A DNA stretch of 64,000 nt, from NCBI RefSeq assembly GCF_021611515.1, contig NZ_CP090960.1:1550001-1614000 (forward strand). The letters are read 5' to 3'. This stretch comes from Mariluticola halotolerans. Lineage in GTDB: Bacteria; Pseudomonadota; Alphaproteobacteria; Rhizobiales; Devosiaceae. The first letter of the stretch is position 1. Every line of letters begins with the position of its first letter. The notes under the pieces are model-generated. The model was not told the origin of the DNA and ran no database searches. It saw only the letters and a list, made by a program, of their open reading frames with translations. This document shows positions 8,634-17,830 of the stretch, one piece after another. The position numbers and the translations under genes are program-made.

Positions 8634-8659
8634 TGTCCCATTATGGTGGAGCGACAATC

Positions 8660-9274
8660 ATGCGTTTTTCAGTAACCGGTCTAGCCCTGGGGCTTACCTG
8701 CGTTGCCGCGCTTGCCGCGCCGGTTGTGCCCGAAGCATGGGTGCCTGATATTGCATTTGCGCCGACCGGCCGTGCCGTGCCCGAGCTTGTGGCGGAAGGC
8801 CAGCGGGCCGCTGGCAGCCTTCTTGTCTCCGTCGCAAGGGCGGATGAACCAGAGGCGCCCCCCATCGATTTTTCGAAACTGGTACGCATCAAGGGCCAGG
8901 ATCACGAACTCACCATTGCCCCTTATGTGTCGACGGACGTGCTCTCGCACAGCCGGGTCCGCAAGATCGGCTATGGCCGGATTTCCGAGGTGTCGATTTC
9001 GACGACCGCGAGCGGGGTTTATTCAACCGACGGGCTGGCTTCGCCGCATGTGCTTTATCCGGGTATCGAGATCAACCCTGTGCCGACCGCTTCGCAAATG
9101 GTCGCGGGTGCGCTCGGCATGTTCTGGAAAACGGGCGCTGGCTGGGTGGCATTGCCGATCAATGCCGGCAAGAAAACCACCACCAGCTTTGGCCGCATCA
9201 ACGGGCATGGACACTATATCGCGGGCCGGGGCACGACCTGTGTTCAGGGCCCAGGTTACGTCAGCTGCAGCTGA
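8660..9274 (+). CDS. Secreted protein of unknown function
   Basis: A 204-residue protein with a clear signal peptide (MRFSVTGLALGLTCVAALA, cleavage near residue 20-23). The mature chain lacks membrane segments and alternates short strand-forming stretches (ITNS-like and VSTDVLSHSRVRKIGYGRISEVSIST), ending in a Gly-rich segment GRINGHGHYIAGRG with two Cys (TTCVQGPGYVSCS) that could form a disulfide. I do not recognise the family. The ATG at 8660 is chosen because the signal peptide begins there; an earlier in-frame start at 8633 adds nothing plausible. It is monocistronic, with a convergent gene downstream. Confidence 0.7.
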   Translation: MRFSVTGLALGLTCVAALAAPVVPEAWVPDIAFAPTGRAVPELVAEGQRAAGSLLVSVARADEPEAPPIDFSKLVRIKGQDHELTIAPYVSTDVLSHSRVRKIGYGRISEVSISTTASGVYSTDGLASPHVLYPGIEINPVPTASQMVAGALGMFWKTGAGWVALPINAGKKTTTSFGRINGHGHYIAGRGTTCVQGPGYVSCS

Positions 9275-9286
9275 CAACAACTGAAA

Positions 9287-9318
9287 ACGGGGCTTTCCTA
9301 AATTAAGGAAAACTCCGT
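9287..9318. terminator. Hairpin between convergent genes
   Basis: Two arms, ACGGGGCTTTCCT and AGGAAAACTCCGT, pair over about 13 bases with two G-U/mismatch positions around an AT loop. The hairpin sits between the stop codons of the secreted-protein gene (plus) and the cell-wall hydrolase gene (minus). It lacks a strong U tract, so termination is a modest inference. Confidence 0.4.
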
Positions 9319-9342
9319 ATATTCAGATATCTACAGAGGTTT

Positions 9343-10416
9343 CTAACTGTTCTTGAAACGGTAGAACCGGTGCAAACCGATTGCTGTGACGCGTGTCATG
9401 CGCGGGGCCCATCGCGGCGAAACATAGGTCGCGTGATAGTGGGTCGCATTGGCGACTTCGGTCAGATAGATCGACCCGTTTGTCACCTTCTCGGCAATAT
9501 CTTCAGCCTGCGCCCATGACTTCTTGTCGTTGACGCGTTCCGGAATACCATCGCAGGCGAAGGAGAACTGGCAGGCATTGCGCCGCGACTGGTTCTGATA
9601 AACCACACCGCAAATTGTATTGGGATAGAGCTTGTGGTTGACGCGGTTCATGACCACCTGCGCCACGGCCACCTGACCGCGATAGGATTCGCCACGAGCT
9701 TCAAAATAGATCGCTGTCGCCAGACATGACAGCTGCTTGTCCGAAACCTTCCGGCTAACTGGTGTCTTGAATTCAGTCACCGGCGTGTTGGCGCGGGCAT
9801 AGGCCAGACGTTCCGGAATGCTGATTGGCAATGGCTGTCCCAGGTCATCGTCGGAACCGTCCACCGCTGCAATCGCGCTCAGCGCCGCAGAGGTCAATTT
9901 CGGATCGATAGCCGCGATTGACATGCGCGGCCCTTCTTCTTCAACAGGTTCGGCTGAAGCGAAGTCCGATTGCATGCCCGGCATCGGAATGAGGGCATCA
10001 TCGCGCAAAGCGGCAAGACGCAGGCGCGCTTCCTCAAAGCCGGTCGAAATTGTCAGGCCATCTTCGGCGGGACGTTTGCGCGCCGATTTTGCTGCCCGGT
10101 TGGGACCGGAGAAGGCATGGCCACCGAACAGACCAGCGACAGAACCGGTGATGATGAGATCTTCGCCGGTGCGCGTCAGGCTGGGGGCCGAAGACAAAGT
10201 CGCGATATTAACCTTGATTTCCGGGTCCGGACTTTTGGCCGCGCCGGTGGAGTTGATCAGCAAGATAGCTGCCAGCGCAATAGCGGTAACGCCCTTGCAA
10301 GCCGTGTGAACACCTCGCGGCGTTCCGGTTTTACGCTTGTATTTGCCCGCGTTTCCGGAAGGCGAACGGGTGTCCACTTCGCCGGGAGACGCCAGGGGCC
10401 GATGGGTTCGGGCCAT
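9343..10416 (-). CDS. Cell-wall hydrolase, SleB/CwlJ-type (Hydrolase_2)
   Basis: A 357-residue membrane-anchored or secreted protein. A basic N-terminal region (residues 1-40) precedes one hydrophobic segment, GVTAIALAAILLINSTGAA. A long low-complexity linker follows, and a C-terminal SleB-like catalytic domain runs from about residue 225 to 345. That domain begins LSCLATAIYFEARGESYRGQ, where the Glu of YFEARGE is the expected catalytic acid, and continues VAQVVMNRV and CQFSFACDG. SleB enzymes cleave peptidoglycan; in non-sporulating alphaproteobacteria they are thought to take part in wall remodelling. The ATG at 10416 has no clear Shine-Dalgarno sequence, so the exact start within the basic region is uncertain. 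Confidence 0.88.
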   Translation of the reverse strand: MARTHRPLASPGEVDTRSPSGNAGKYKRKTGTPRGVHTACKGVTAIALAAILLINSTGAAKSPDPEIKVNIATLSSAPSLTRTGEDLIITGSVAGLFGGHAFSGPNRAAKSARKRPAEDGLTISTGFEEARLRLAALRDDALIPMPGMQSDFASAEPVEEEGPRMSIAAIDPKLTSAALSAIAAVDGSDDDLGQPLPISIPERLAYARANTPVTEFKTPVSRKVSDKQLSCLATAIYFEARGESYRGQVAVAQVVMNRVNHKLYPNTICGVVYQNQSRRNACQFSFACDGIPERVNDKKSWAQAEDIAEKVTNGSIYLTEVANATHYHATYVSPRWAPRMTRVTAIGLHRFYRFKNS

Positions 10417-10540
10417 AAGGTACGCTTTTCACTACTCAACAACACGCGCCGGCTCACACCCCGTAATCCGGCAAGTCAATTATGGGAAATTAACGTTGAC
10501 GTGGGGTAAACAACTTAAATGCGACTGAAATCGGAGCCGC

Positions 10541-10584
10541 AAAGCGGCCATTTCCGGGCATATTTTGCCAAAAATGGCCGCTTT
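10541..10584 (-). terminator. Perfect 13-base inverted repeat after the PPDK-like gene
   Basis: AAAGCGGCCATTT (10541-10553) and AAATGGCCGCTTT (10572-10584) are exact reverse complements around an 18-base loop. The element starts 8 bases past the stop of the minus-strand PPDK-like gene. The A/T ends of the stem supply a short U stretch in the minus-strand RNA. It probably works as a terminator or 3' stabiliser; the long loop and weak U tract lower confidence. Confidence 0.5.
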
Positions 10585-10592
10585 TATTGTGG

Positions 10593-12890
10593 CTAGTTTT
10601 GCTGTTGGGCCTGCGCGAGGGCCAAACGCGCCACCGGAACCCGGTAGGGTGAGCAACTGATATAGTCGACACCAAGCCCGGCAAAGAAGCGGATGGACGC
10701 CGGGTCGCCCGCATGCTCCCCGCAGATACCAATCTTGAGATTGGGGTTGGCCGTACGGCCACGTTCGATGGCGATCTTGATGAGTTCACCCACACCGCGC
10801 TGATCGATGGTTGTAAACGGATCCTCGTCGTAAAGCCCCTTGCGCTTGTAGCTGGCCAGAAACGCGGGTGCGTCATCGCGGGAGATGCCATAGGTGGTCT
10901 GTGTCAGATCATTGGTGCCGAACGAGAAGAAATCGACCATTGGCGCAATGTCGCCGGCGCGCAACGCTGCGCGGGGCAGTTCGATCATGGTGCCGAAGCG
11001 ATAATCGACAGGTTGGGACATGGCCAGTTTGTCGCGCTTGGTAATGGCAGCCACTTCATTGCGCAGCCAGTTCACTTCGCGCGATGAGGTCACAAAGGGC
11101 ACCATGATTTCAAGATCAACAGGTTCACCCGTATCTCCGGCAGCCGCGCGCGCGCCGGCCAGCAAGGCATGTACCTGCATTTCCAGAACCTCAGGATAAG
11201 TGATCGCCAAACGGCAACCCCTGTGGCCCAGCATGGGATTGACCTCGGCCAGGCGCTCCAGCCGTTGCCGCAAAGCCCGGACCTGCAACCCGAGGGAGGA
11301 AGCGGTTTCCTCGATATCCTCATCACTGCGCGGCAGGAACTCGTGCAAGGGGGGATCGAACAAACGGACATTGACCGGCTTGCCCTGCATGATTTTGAAC
11401 AAGGCGGCATAATCACCGCTTTGGTAGTCGACGAGGCCTTTCAGGGCCGCCGCCCGGTCGTTTTCATTCTCTGACAGGATCAGGCGGCGCAGGGCCACCA
11501 TGCGTTCCGGGGTAAAAAACATATGCTCGGAACGTGCAAGACCAATACCCTCGGCGCCAAAACTGAGCGCGGTCTTGGCGGAATCAACGCTTTCCACATT
11601 GGTGCGCACGGCAATGGTCCGGCTGCCGTCGGACCAGTTGAGCAGGTTGCCAATCGCACCGCCGATATGCGGCTGAGACAATGGCAAAGCCCCGGCAAAT
11701 ATGGTGCCGTCGGTGCCATCAATGGTGATCTGTTGCCCGGCGCGTAATTCCGTATCGCCAATGCGGCAGGTCATTTCCACCGGATCGACCTGCATGGCGC
11801 GCACACCGGCAACGCAGGCCTTGCCCGATACACGGGCGATGATGGCGGCATGCGAGTTCTGGCCACCGCGTGCGGTGAGAATCCCGGTCGCAGCCTTCAT
11901 GCCATCAATATCAGCCGGGCCGGTCTCAACCGCCACCAGAATGCAGTGCTTGCCACGCGCCTTGACGCGGGAAGCATCGTCAGCGGTGAAGACAATCATG
12001 CCGCTGGCCGCTCCCGGCGACACGCCAATGCCGGTCGCCAGTGGTTGCCGGTCACCATCGGCGACAAGCCTTGGGTGCAGTAGTTGCGGCAAGCGTTCAG
12101 CCTCGACACGCATCACCGCCTCGCGTGGGGACCAGAAGCCGCGCTCGACCCGATCCACCGCAGCTTCAAGGTCGGCGGCAGCACTTGCGGCGCTGGGGCG
12201 GGCAGAAACCAGGGTGGCCTTGCCGTTATTGACCGCGACCAGACAGGTCATATGCGCGCCAGCGACCCGGTCGATGGCCAAGGCAATCTCGCTCACATTG
12301 GCGGGGAGCGCCGGCAGGCGTGCGCCTGCGACAGGCGCCGGGCCTATTGCACCCGTCTGCAGGTCGCGGCTGGAGAAATCGAGAAAGCTGCCTTCGGCCA
12401 TGGCCTGGACAATAATAATCTGCTGTTCGCGGCGCACCTGCTCGCGCACATTGGTCCAAACGGGCTCATCGGAGGCATAGGAGGCGAAAGCTTCATTGAT
12501 CGCACGCCCCAAAGGCCGCGCGGGATCCACCGAATCTTCCGGTCTGGTGGGCGAGACAATGCCCGTACGGGCGCGCATCAGGCCGGGGCTGTGATGCGGG
12601 GCAGATGTCCGCACGGCCAATAGCGGCATCGGCTCATCACGCCCCACCAGCTTGAAAAGTGTTGCAATCCAGGCGGTGCGCAATCGGGCATCGTCGGTTT
12701 TGCGCTCTTCCTGCAGGGCATTCCACGCTGCCCGGGTGAGACATATCGTTGGCACCACGGGCTGACCCGCCTCATTGACGGCAGAAACCCACCGGGCTTT
12801 GCCCACCAGAAGGTGCCGTTGCTCACCCGTCAGGCTGGCTTCGCCGAAAGCTGGTGCTATCGCAAACATTTGCTGGGCGGCCGTTGCCAT
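10593..12890 (-). CDS. Pyruvate phosphate dikinase homologue with reduced ATP-grasp region
   Basis: PPDK interconverts pyruvate and PEP through a phospho-His swivelling domain. Here the central domain is clear (TGILTARGGQNSHAAIIAR, His347) and the C-terminal PEP/pyruvate barrel is complete (RSEHMFF, GTMIELPRAALRAG, FFSFGTNDLTQTTYGISRDD, and catalytic Cys723 in CGEHAGDP). The N-terminal nucleotide-binding part is only about 230 residues instead of about 340. It lacks the opening GGKGANLAEM motif, and where PPDK has an acidic E-F-x-(I/V)-E strand ending in LQTR, this protein has TCLVAVNNGKATLVSAR. Total length is 765 against roughly 880. It may be a divergent PEP-utilising enzyme or regulator, not a standard dikinase. 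Start at 12890 follows AGGGGAT. Confidence 0.82.
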   Translation of the reverse strand: MATAAQQMFAIAPAFGEASLTGEQRHLLVGKARWVSAVNEAGQPVVPTICLTRAAWNALQEERKTDDARLRTAWIATLFKLVGRDEPMPLLAVRTSAPHHSPGLMRARTGIVSPTRPEDSVDPARPLGRAINEAFASYASDEPVWTNVREQVRREQQIIIVQAMAEGSFLDFSSRDLQTGAIGPAPVAGARLPALPANVSEIALAIDRVAGAHMTCLVAVNNGKATLVSARPSAASAAADLEAAVDRVERGFWSPREAVMRVEAERLPQLLHPRLVADGDRQPLATGIGVSPGAASGMIVFTADDASRVKARGKHCILVAVETGPADIDGMKAATGILTARGGQNSHAAIIARVSGKACVAGVRAMQVDPVEMTCRIGDTELRAGQQITIDGTDGTIFAGALPLSQPHIGGAIGNLLNWSDGSRTIAVRTNVESVDSAKTALSFGAEGIGLARSEHMFFTPERMVALRRLILSENENDRAAALKGLVDYQSGDYAALFKIMQGKPVNVRLFDPPLHEFLPRSDEDIEETASSLGLQVRALRQRLERLAEVNPMLGHRGCRLAITYPEVLEMQVHALLAGARAAAGDTGEPVDLEIMVPFVTSSREVNWLRNEVAAITKRDKLAMSQPVDYRFGTMIELPRAALRAGDIAPMVDFFSFGTNDLTQTTYGISRDDAPAFLASYKRKGLYDEDPFTTIDQRGVGELIKIAIERGRTANPNLKIGICGEHAGDPASIRFFAGLGVDYISCSPYRVPVARLALAQAQQQN

Positions 12891-12990
12891 GTCATCCCCT
12901 TGCCAAATCGCTACGGTCATCATGCATCATAGGGTAATGTGACCGCAACAAGACTTGACTTGCCGCCCCCCAGAAAGCATCTGAATAGAC

Positions 12991-13950
12991 ATGGACACAT
13001 TGCCTCAGCTTGAGATCATCCTTTGCGCCCCGCGCGGCTTTTGCGCCGGGGTCGACCGCGCCATCCAGATTGTCGAGCTTGCGCTCGAGAAATATGGTGC
13101 GCCCGTTTATGTGCGTCATGAAATCGTGCACAACAAATATGTGGTGGACGGGTTGAAGGCCAAGGGTGCGGTTTTTGTCGAGGAACTCGACGAAATACCC
13201 GATACCGAGGCCCCTGTTGTATTTTCGGCCCACGGTGTTCCCAAAAGCGTGCCGCTTGATGCCAGCGCCCGCAAAATGTTCTTTCTCGATGCTACCTGCC
13301 CGCTCGTCTCCAAAGTCCATGTGGAGGCGGAGCGGCATCACGCAGCGGGGCATGAAATCGTTCTGATCGGACACAAGGGGCATCCCGAAGTGGTGGGCAC
13401 GATGGGGCAATTGCCTCAAGGGGCTATCAGCCTTGTTGAAACCGTCGCCGATGCCGAAGCTTTTGAACCGCGCGACCCCGCCAATCTGGCCTTTGTCACC
13501 CAGACCACTTTGTCGGTAGATGACACGGCGGAAATCGTCGGCGTGTTGCAGCGGCGTTTCCCCCAGGTGACCGGACCGCACAAGGAAGACATCTGCTATG
13601 CAACCACCAACCGGCAAGAGGCCGTGAAGCAGGTGGCGCCCGAGGTTGATGCGATGATTGTGGTTGGGGCACCCAATTCTTCCAACTCAATGCGACTGGT
13701 GGAAGTGGCCGAGCGTTCCGGCTGCGCCAAATCGGCGCTGGTTCAGCGTGCCTCGGAGATCGACTGGTCCCTGTTCTCGGGCATCAAGCGCCTGGGCATT
13801 ACCGCCGGAGCGTCGGCACCTGAAGCGCTGGTCGATGAAATTATCGACGCCTTTGCGGCACACTATAAAATCTCTGTGTCGAGCCGGGTGACCGCGCGCG
13901 AGAACATCGCCTTCAACGTGCCAAAGGCATTGCGGGTCCCGGCAAGCTGA
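12991..13950 (+). CDS. ispH: 4-hydroxy-3-methylbut-2-enyl diphosphate reductase, IspH
   Basis: Last enzyme of the MEP isoprenoid pathway, an iron-sulfur reductase that makes IPP and DMAPP. The three cluster Cys are Cys18 in [13 protein letters not shown], one in [12 protein letters not shown] and one in [11 protein letters not shown]. Substrate-contacting motifs HGV ([10 protein letters not shown]), [11 protein letters not shown] and [10 protein letters not shown] are present. The 319-residue length is normal. It lies 73 bases upstream of rnhA. In many alphaproteobacteria thrB separates ispH and rnhA (family knowledge); here it does not. ispE and a polyprenyl synthase elsewhere in the window belong to the same pathway. 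Confidence 0.96.
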   Translation: MDTLPQLEIILCAPRGFCAGVDRAIQIVELALEKYGAPVYVRHEIVHNKYVVDGLKAKGAVFVEELDEIPDTEAPVVFSAHGVPKSVPLDASARKMFFLDATCPLVSKVHVEAERHHAAGHEIVLIGHKGHPEVVGTMGQLPQGAISLVETVADAEAFEPRDPANLAFVTQTTLSVDDTAEIVGVLQRRFPQVTGPHKEDICYATTNRQEAVKQVAPEVDAMIVVGAPNSSNSMRLVEVAERSGCAKSALVQRASEIDWSLFSGIKRLGITAGASAPEALVDEIIDAFAAHYKISVSSRVTARENIAFNVPKALRVPAS

Positions 13951-14023
13951 TGTCCTTTGGCCATCGGCACTAACACCACGAAATCAACGCCAAAATTTTA
14001 TAAATGACGATACGGGGACTGGC

Positions 14024-14500
14024 ATGGCTGACAGTGTAACCATTCACACAGACGGTGCCTGCTCAGGCAATCCCGGTCCCGGCGGCTGGGGGGCGGTGCT
14101 GCAATATAACGGCCATATCAAGGAGTTGAAGGGCGGCGAAGCGCTGACCACCAACAACCGGATGGAGTTGACGGCGGCTATTGAAGCCCTAACCTCACTC
14201 AAACGGGCCTGCACTGTCGAGCTGCATACCGACAGTAAATATGTGAAGGACGGATTGACCGGCTGGATCCATGGCTGGAAGAAAAACGGCTGGCGCACGG
14301 CCGCCAAGAAGCCGGTGAAAAACGCGGAACTCTGGCAGGCGCTGGACGCCGCTGTGCAGCGCCACAAGATCAACTGGCACTGGGTCAAAGGTCATGCGGG
14401 TGACGAAATGAACGAGCGCGCCGACCAATTGGCCAATGAAGGCATGGCCCCGTTCAAGAAAAACGGCAAAGCCCCCGATCCGTTGATGCCGCCTGTCTGA
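14024..14500 (+). CDS. rnhA: Ribonuclease HI
   Basis: Degrades the RNA strand of RNA-DNA hybrids. The 158-residue chain keeps all active-site residues at exactly the E. coli positions: Asp10 ([15 protein letters not shown]), Glu48 ([13 protein letters not shown]), Asp70 (LHTDSKYV), His124 (WVKGHAG) and Asp134 (NERADQLA). The basic handle region [17 protein letters not shown] is also intact. The next gene starts two bases after the rnhA stop codon, which suggests translational coupling. Confidence 0.96.
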   Translation: MADSVTIHTDGACSGNPGPGGWGAVLQYNGHIKELKGGEALTTNNRMELTAAIEALTSLKRACTVELHTDSKYVKDGLTGWIHGWKKNGWRTAAKKPVKNAELWQALDAAVQRHKINWHWVKGHAGDEMNERADQLANEGMAPFKKNGKAPDPLMPPV

Positions 14501-14502
14501 GC

Positions 14503-14997
14503 ATGGCAAAAGATAGCCCCAAAGAGGTTCTGCAACCGGTCGACGATGCCGTGCGCGCTGAGGTGCGCCGCATGATTGCCGAGGCGCGGCACGCGGCATT
14601 GGCGACCCTGCAGCCAGGCAGCGGCCACCCTTTGGTCAGCCGGGTTGGTCTGGCAACACTTGAAGATGGCGCACCACTGATCTTTGTCTCGGCGCTTGCG
14701 GCCCATACTGGTGCGTTGCTGGCTGATGCACGCTGTTCGCTGCTGGTTGGCATGCCGGGCAAGGGCGATCCGCTGGCGCATCCGCGTGTCAGCATTTTAT
14801 GCAAAGCCGCTATCATGGAAAACGGGCCGGATATGGCCGTTGCGCGTGCGCGCTACCTCGCCGCGCATCCAAAAGCAAAACTCTATATTGACCTGCCCGA
14901 CTTCCGCTTCTTCAAGCTGATGCCGCTTGAGGCCAGCTTTAACGGCGGGTTCGGGCGTGCCTCCCGGCTTACCAGCGCAGATTTACTCAGCGATTGA
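14503..14997 (+). CDS. Pyridoxamine 5'-phosphate oxidase-fold protein (HugZ-like)
   Basis: A 164-residue split-barrel flavin-binding fold protein. Characteristic segments are the N-terminal helix RRMIAEARHAALATLQPGSGHPLVSRVG, the strand LIFVSALAAHTGALLADARCSLLVG and the FFKLMPLEASFNGGFGRA ending, which resemble HugZ/PNPOx-like proteins. HugZ members handle heme, other members bind FMN or F420; the short length lacks the C-terminal heme domain, so a function is not assigned. It follows rnhA with a two-base gap. Confidence 0.78.
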   Translation: MAKDSPKEVLQPVDDAVRAEVRRMIAEARHAALATLQPGSGHPLVSRVGLATLEDGAPLIFVSALAAHTGALLADARCSLLVGMPGKGDPLAHPRVSILCKAAIMENGPDMAVARARYLAAHPKAKLYIDLPDFRFFKLMPLEASFNGGFGRASRLTSADLLSD

Positions 14998-15063
14998 TGG
15001 ACAAACCCCCTCGGGAGGTGGGCACGGCGGACTTTCTGCCGACCGCGCCCACCAAACCATGGA

Positions 15064-16449
15064 TCAGGCCGTTTTCGCGAACAGGCCCCAGCGCAATTGC
15101 CGCCTGTGAGCCGCGTGACCGAGGACCATAAACGTCAATGCCAATAACAACAGTTCCGACCCGGGCCCGGCCCACCAAATGCCGGCCTCACCTACGAACC
15201 GGGGCATGACGACCATTAACGGGATCATGAAGACATAGTATTTGGCGAGACTGAGGATCGCTGCCCGCCCCGCATCGCCAATGGCCTGGAAATATCCAGC
15301 AATCATCATCATCGGTCCGGCGACGCAGTATACTGCAACCATGACAGGCATGATCCGGCCAACCTCACCGATCACCGCACCGTCTTTGACGAACAGACTG
15401 GCAATCGCCTGCGGGAACAGGATCAGTACAGCCTGCACTATTGCGCAATAGAGAAACGCCAGCAGCAGTGCCAGGCGCAGGCTGGTGTTTGACCGCTGCC
15501 AAAGCCCGGCACCGTAATTATTGCCAATGATCGATTGCATGGCCATGGAAAGTCCCAGCAAGGGCAAAAACGTAAAGGTCATGATCCGTGTGACAATGCC
15601 ATAGGCGGCAACCGTATCATCGTAACCGGGGTTACCGATCAGCTGAAGCATTGTCAGGATGGTGCCCGAGACCAGAGCCAGACCGATAAAGCTGATGCTT
15701 TGCGGCGCGCCCAGGGCGAATATGCGTCGCCAGTAAGCCGTGGGGGCATGATGCCCCAGCCCCGACAGGCGAAGCACCGTTTTACCCTTCAGGCGCAACC
15801 CGACAATAATTGTGAGCGCCAAAGTCTGCGCCAGAACAGTACCATAGGCTGAGCCGGCGACACCGAGTCCGGCCCAGACGATCAATATGTAGTTGAAGGC
15901 GATATTGGCCGTTGAAACCAGAATGCTCATGACAGCCATCACCCCTATCAGGCCTTCATTGCGCAAGGCATCGGCGTGCAGTGTCAGCATGAACATGACC
16001 GGCGAGGCAAAGACAATAATTGCCAAATAGACATGCCCCATTTCGGCAATCGACACGACACCATTCGCGGCCAGCAAAGTCACCTGCCACCCTCCAAACG
16101 CGAACAGCAAGATCAACCCGAGACTGATGGTCAGTGCGAGGCCATGCGCACCGGCGAACACCGCATGCGCACCACTGACCGCCCCAGCGCCGAGGCGCCG
16201 GGCGAGAAGGCTCGACATGCCGGAGCCCACAAGCGTGGCGAGGGCTGTAATCAGTATGTAAACAGGAAAGGTAAGCGTGACTGCGGTTAGCGCCGCGGGC
16301 CCGACAAAACTGCCCAGAAACACGGCATCAACAACGGTCAAAAGCCCGTTCAAACTCATCATGAAAATGATGGGCAGAGCGGTTTTTGCGAAAATGGCAC
16401 CCAAGGGGCCATGCGTAAAACGATTGGGGGTGGCGGTATCTGACGACAT
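15064..16449 (-). CDS. MATE family efflux transporter
   Basis: A 461-residue inner-membrane protein with about twelve hydrophobic segments arranged as two repeats. The family pattern is visible in GPLGAIFAKTALPIIFMMSLNGLLTVVDAVFLGSFVGPAAL and the second-half counterpart LGAPQSISFIGLALVSGTILTMLQLIGNPGY. MATE proteins export drugs or metabolites using a Na+ or H+ gradient. A Shine-Dalgarno GAGGAG precedes the ATG at 16449. It reads in the same direction as the acyltransferase gene upstream, but a likely terminator (16651-16677) separates them. The substrate is unknown. Confidence 0.9.
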   Translation of the reverse strand: MSSDTATPNRFTHGPLGAIFAKTALPIIFMMSLNGLLTVVDAVFLGSFVGPAALTAVTLTFPVYILITALATLVGSGMSSLLARRLGAGAVSGAHAVFAGAHGLALTISLGLILLFAFGGWQVTLLAANGVVSIAEMGHVYLAIIVFASPVMFMLTLHADALRNEGLIGVMAVMSILVSTANIAFNYILIVWAGLGVAGSAYGTVLAQTLALTIIVGLRLKGKTVLRLSGLGHHAPTAYWRRIFALGAPQSISFIGLALVSGTILTMLQLIGNPGYDDTVAAYGIVTRIMTFTFLPLLGLSMAMQSIIGNNYGAGLWQRSNTSLRLALLLAFLYCAIVQAVLILFPQAIASLFVKDGAVIGEVGRIMPVMVAVYCVAGPMMMIAGYFQAIGDAGRAAILSLAKYYVFMIPLMVVMPRFVGEAGIWWAGPGSELLLLALTFMVLGHAAHRRQLRWGLFAKTA

Positions 16450-16650
16450 CCCGAACTCCTCATTTCAAGCATTCCGATTTGAAGGATGGGGCTCGCATTG
16501 CCATCCACACGAAACGCGTGGAGGTTGATCTGGATAGGGTCAAATCAGAACTTCACCAAACATAATGTCTGCGAGCGGCTGGCGTCTGAAACCTTTGAGG
16601 TGATATCTCGCGGTCAAGAACGGGTCAATTGGTTTCCAGACAAGAGCGGG

Positions 16651-16677
16651 ACAAAACGAAATAGCCCTGTCAGGGCT
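16651..16677 (-). terminator. Likely terminator of the acyltransferase gene
   Basis: The perfect hyphenated palindrome AGCCCTGTCAGGGCT (16663-16677) overlaps the end of the minus-strand acyltransferase gene. In the minus-strand RNA it is followed by a U-rich stretch (ATTTCGTTTTGT). This resembles a compact intrinsic terminator. The remaining 170 bases before the MATE start hold no gene that I can support. Confidence 0.5.
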
Positions 16678-17830
16678 ACGGCAATTTCGCCCAGGTGTTT
16701 TGTGCAGGCACATTGTCTATGTCGCCTCCTCTACCCTTGCGCGTTATTCGCGCACCGAGACGTATCATGGGGCGTTCCACCACCGCATGGAGGGCCGCGG
16801 CGAAGAGCACGACGGTAATCACATAAATCGCGATTTGTACTGGTGCATAGACGACCTCTAGCCGCTTGTAGAGGTCAATGAAAATGGGATGGCAAATATA
16901 GATGCCAAATGACCATGCACCCATCAATTGAAACATGGGCAGGCGCAACAGACGCGAGACTATGCCTGCCTCGTATGCGTAGATAAAGATCAGGCCCGCG
17001 CCGTAGACGGGTGCAAGATATTGTGTCCAGCTCGCCCAACCAGAGAATACATAGGTCCAGATGATCAGCACAATCAGCCCAACCTCCAACAGGGTTGCGA
17101 ACCTGAGTGACCTGATGCGCTGATAGGCCAGATAGCACAGCACGCCAGTTGAGAAGCCAATAAACCCACGCAGCACGCCGAAGGTGACAAACCCGAATGT
17201 GGCATAATGCACATTCATGAATGACGGTGAAAAGCTGACGATTATCAAACCGGGCAGTGAGATGCTGCAAATGAGCAGCGTGAGGAGCCAGCGAAGACGA
17301 AACCTGACCAGAGCGACGGCACTGAAAAACACCAAGCCAAGCCAGATCTCCACCGACAAGGTCCAGGCGATACCGATGGCCGTTTGCCCGCCCCAGCCTT
17401 GCGGCAGGCCGGGCATAATTCCCGTATTTTGTAACAGCAAGGCCACATTGGCTAACACCGCCAGTGGGACAGGCGCCCATTGAAAGCCGCGCAGAGCCAA
17501 TCCCAGCATTGCGGAAATCAGGGCAACGACAAGATATCCAGGGAATATGCGAAAAACGCGCCGCACAGCAAACTGGCCGATCCATTCAGAAATGCGATTG
17601 CCGCGAAATATCGAGTTGGCGATCACGAACCCTGACAGAATAAAGAATACATCAACAGCCAAGATGAAAGAGAGGGGCAGGCTGTCGTTGTTACCCGTCC
17701 AGTAGGCGAGATGCCCAAGAGCAACAAGAAGCGCAAGCAAGCCGCGCGACGCGTCGAGTACGGCAAACCTTTTCCCCGGAGGGGATGCAACCCGGTCGGT
17801 CGGTGGCTGTTTTGCGATGACCAAAATCAA
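16676..17830 (-). CDS. Acyltransferase 3 family membrane protein (OafA/YrhL-like)
   Basis: A 384-residue polytopic protein of the acyltransferase-3 family, which transfers acyl groups to surface carbohydrates. It shows the typical N-terminal DASRGLLALLVALGHLAYW (the catalytic-type His lies in this first segment), then SFILAVDVFFILSGFVIA, the basic loop FAVRRVFRIFPGYLV, WTLSVEIW in the middle, and YICHPIF near the C-terminus. About ten membrane segments are predicted by eye. The frame needs a TTG start at 17830; upstream is AT-rich, unlike the rest of the window. Such genes are often laterally mobile, so this may be an accessory gene. Confidence 0.87.
   Translation of the reverse strand: MILVIAKQPPTDRVASPPGKRFAVLDASRGLLALLVALGHLAYWTGNNDSLPLSFILAVDVFFILSGFVIANSIFRGNRISEWIGQFAVRRVFRIFPGYLVVALISAMLGLALRGFQWAPVPLAVLANVALLLQNTGIMPGLPQGWGGQTAIGIAWTLSVEIWLGLVFFSAVALVRFRLRWLLTLLICSISLPGLIIVSFSPSFMNVHYATFGFVTFGVLRGFIGFSTGVLCYLAYQRIRSLRFATLLEVGLIVLIIWTYVFSGWASWTQYLAPVYGAGLIFIYAYEAGIVSRLLRLPMFQLMGAWSFGIYICHPIFIDLYKRLEVVYAPVQIAIYVITVVLFAAALHAVVERPMIRLGARITRKGRGGDIDNVPAQNTWAKLP

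Noticed and set aside
12953-12980. TTGACT box upstream of ispH as a promoter
   Set aside because: No acceptable -10 sequence is found at 16-18 bases, so I could not support a promoter.
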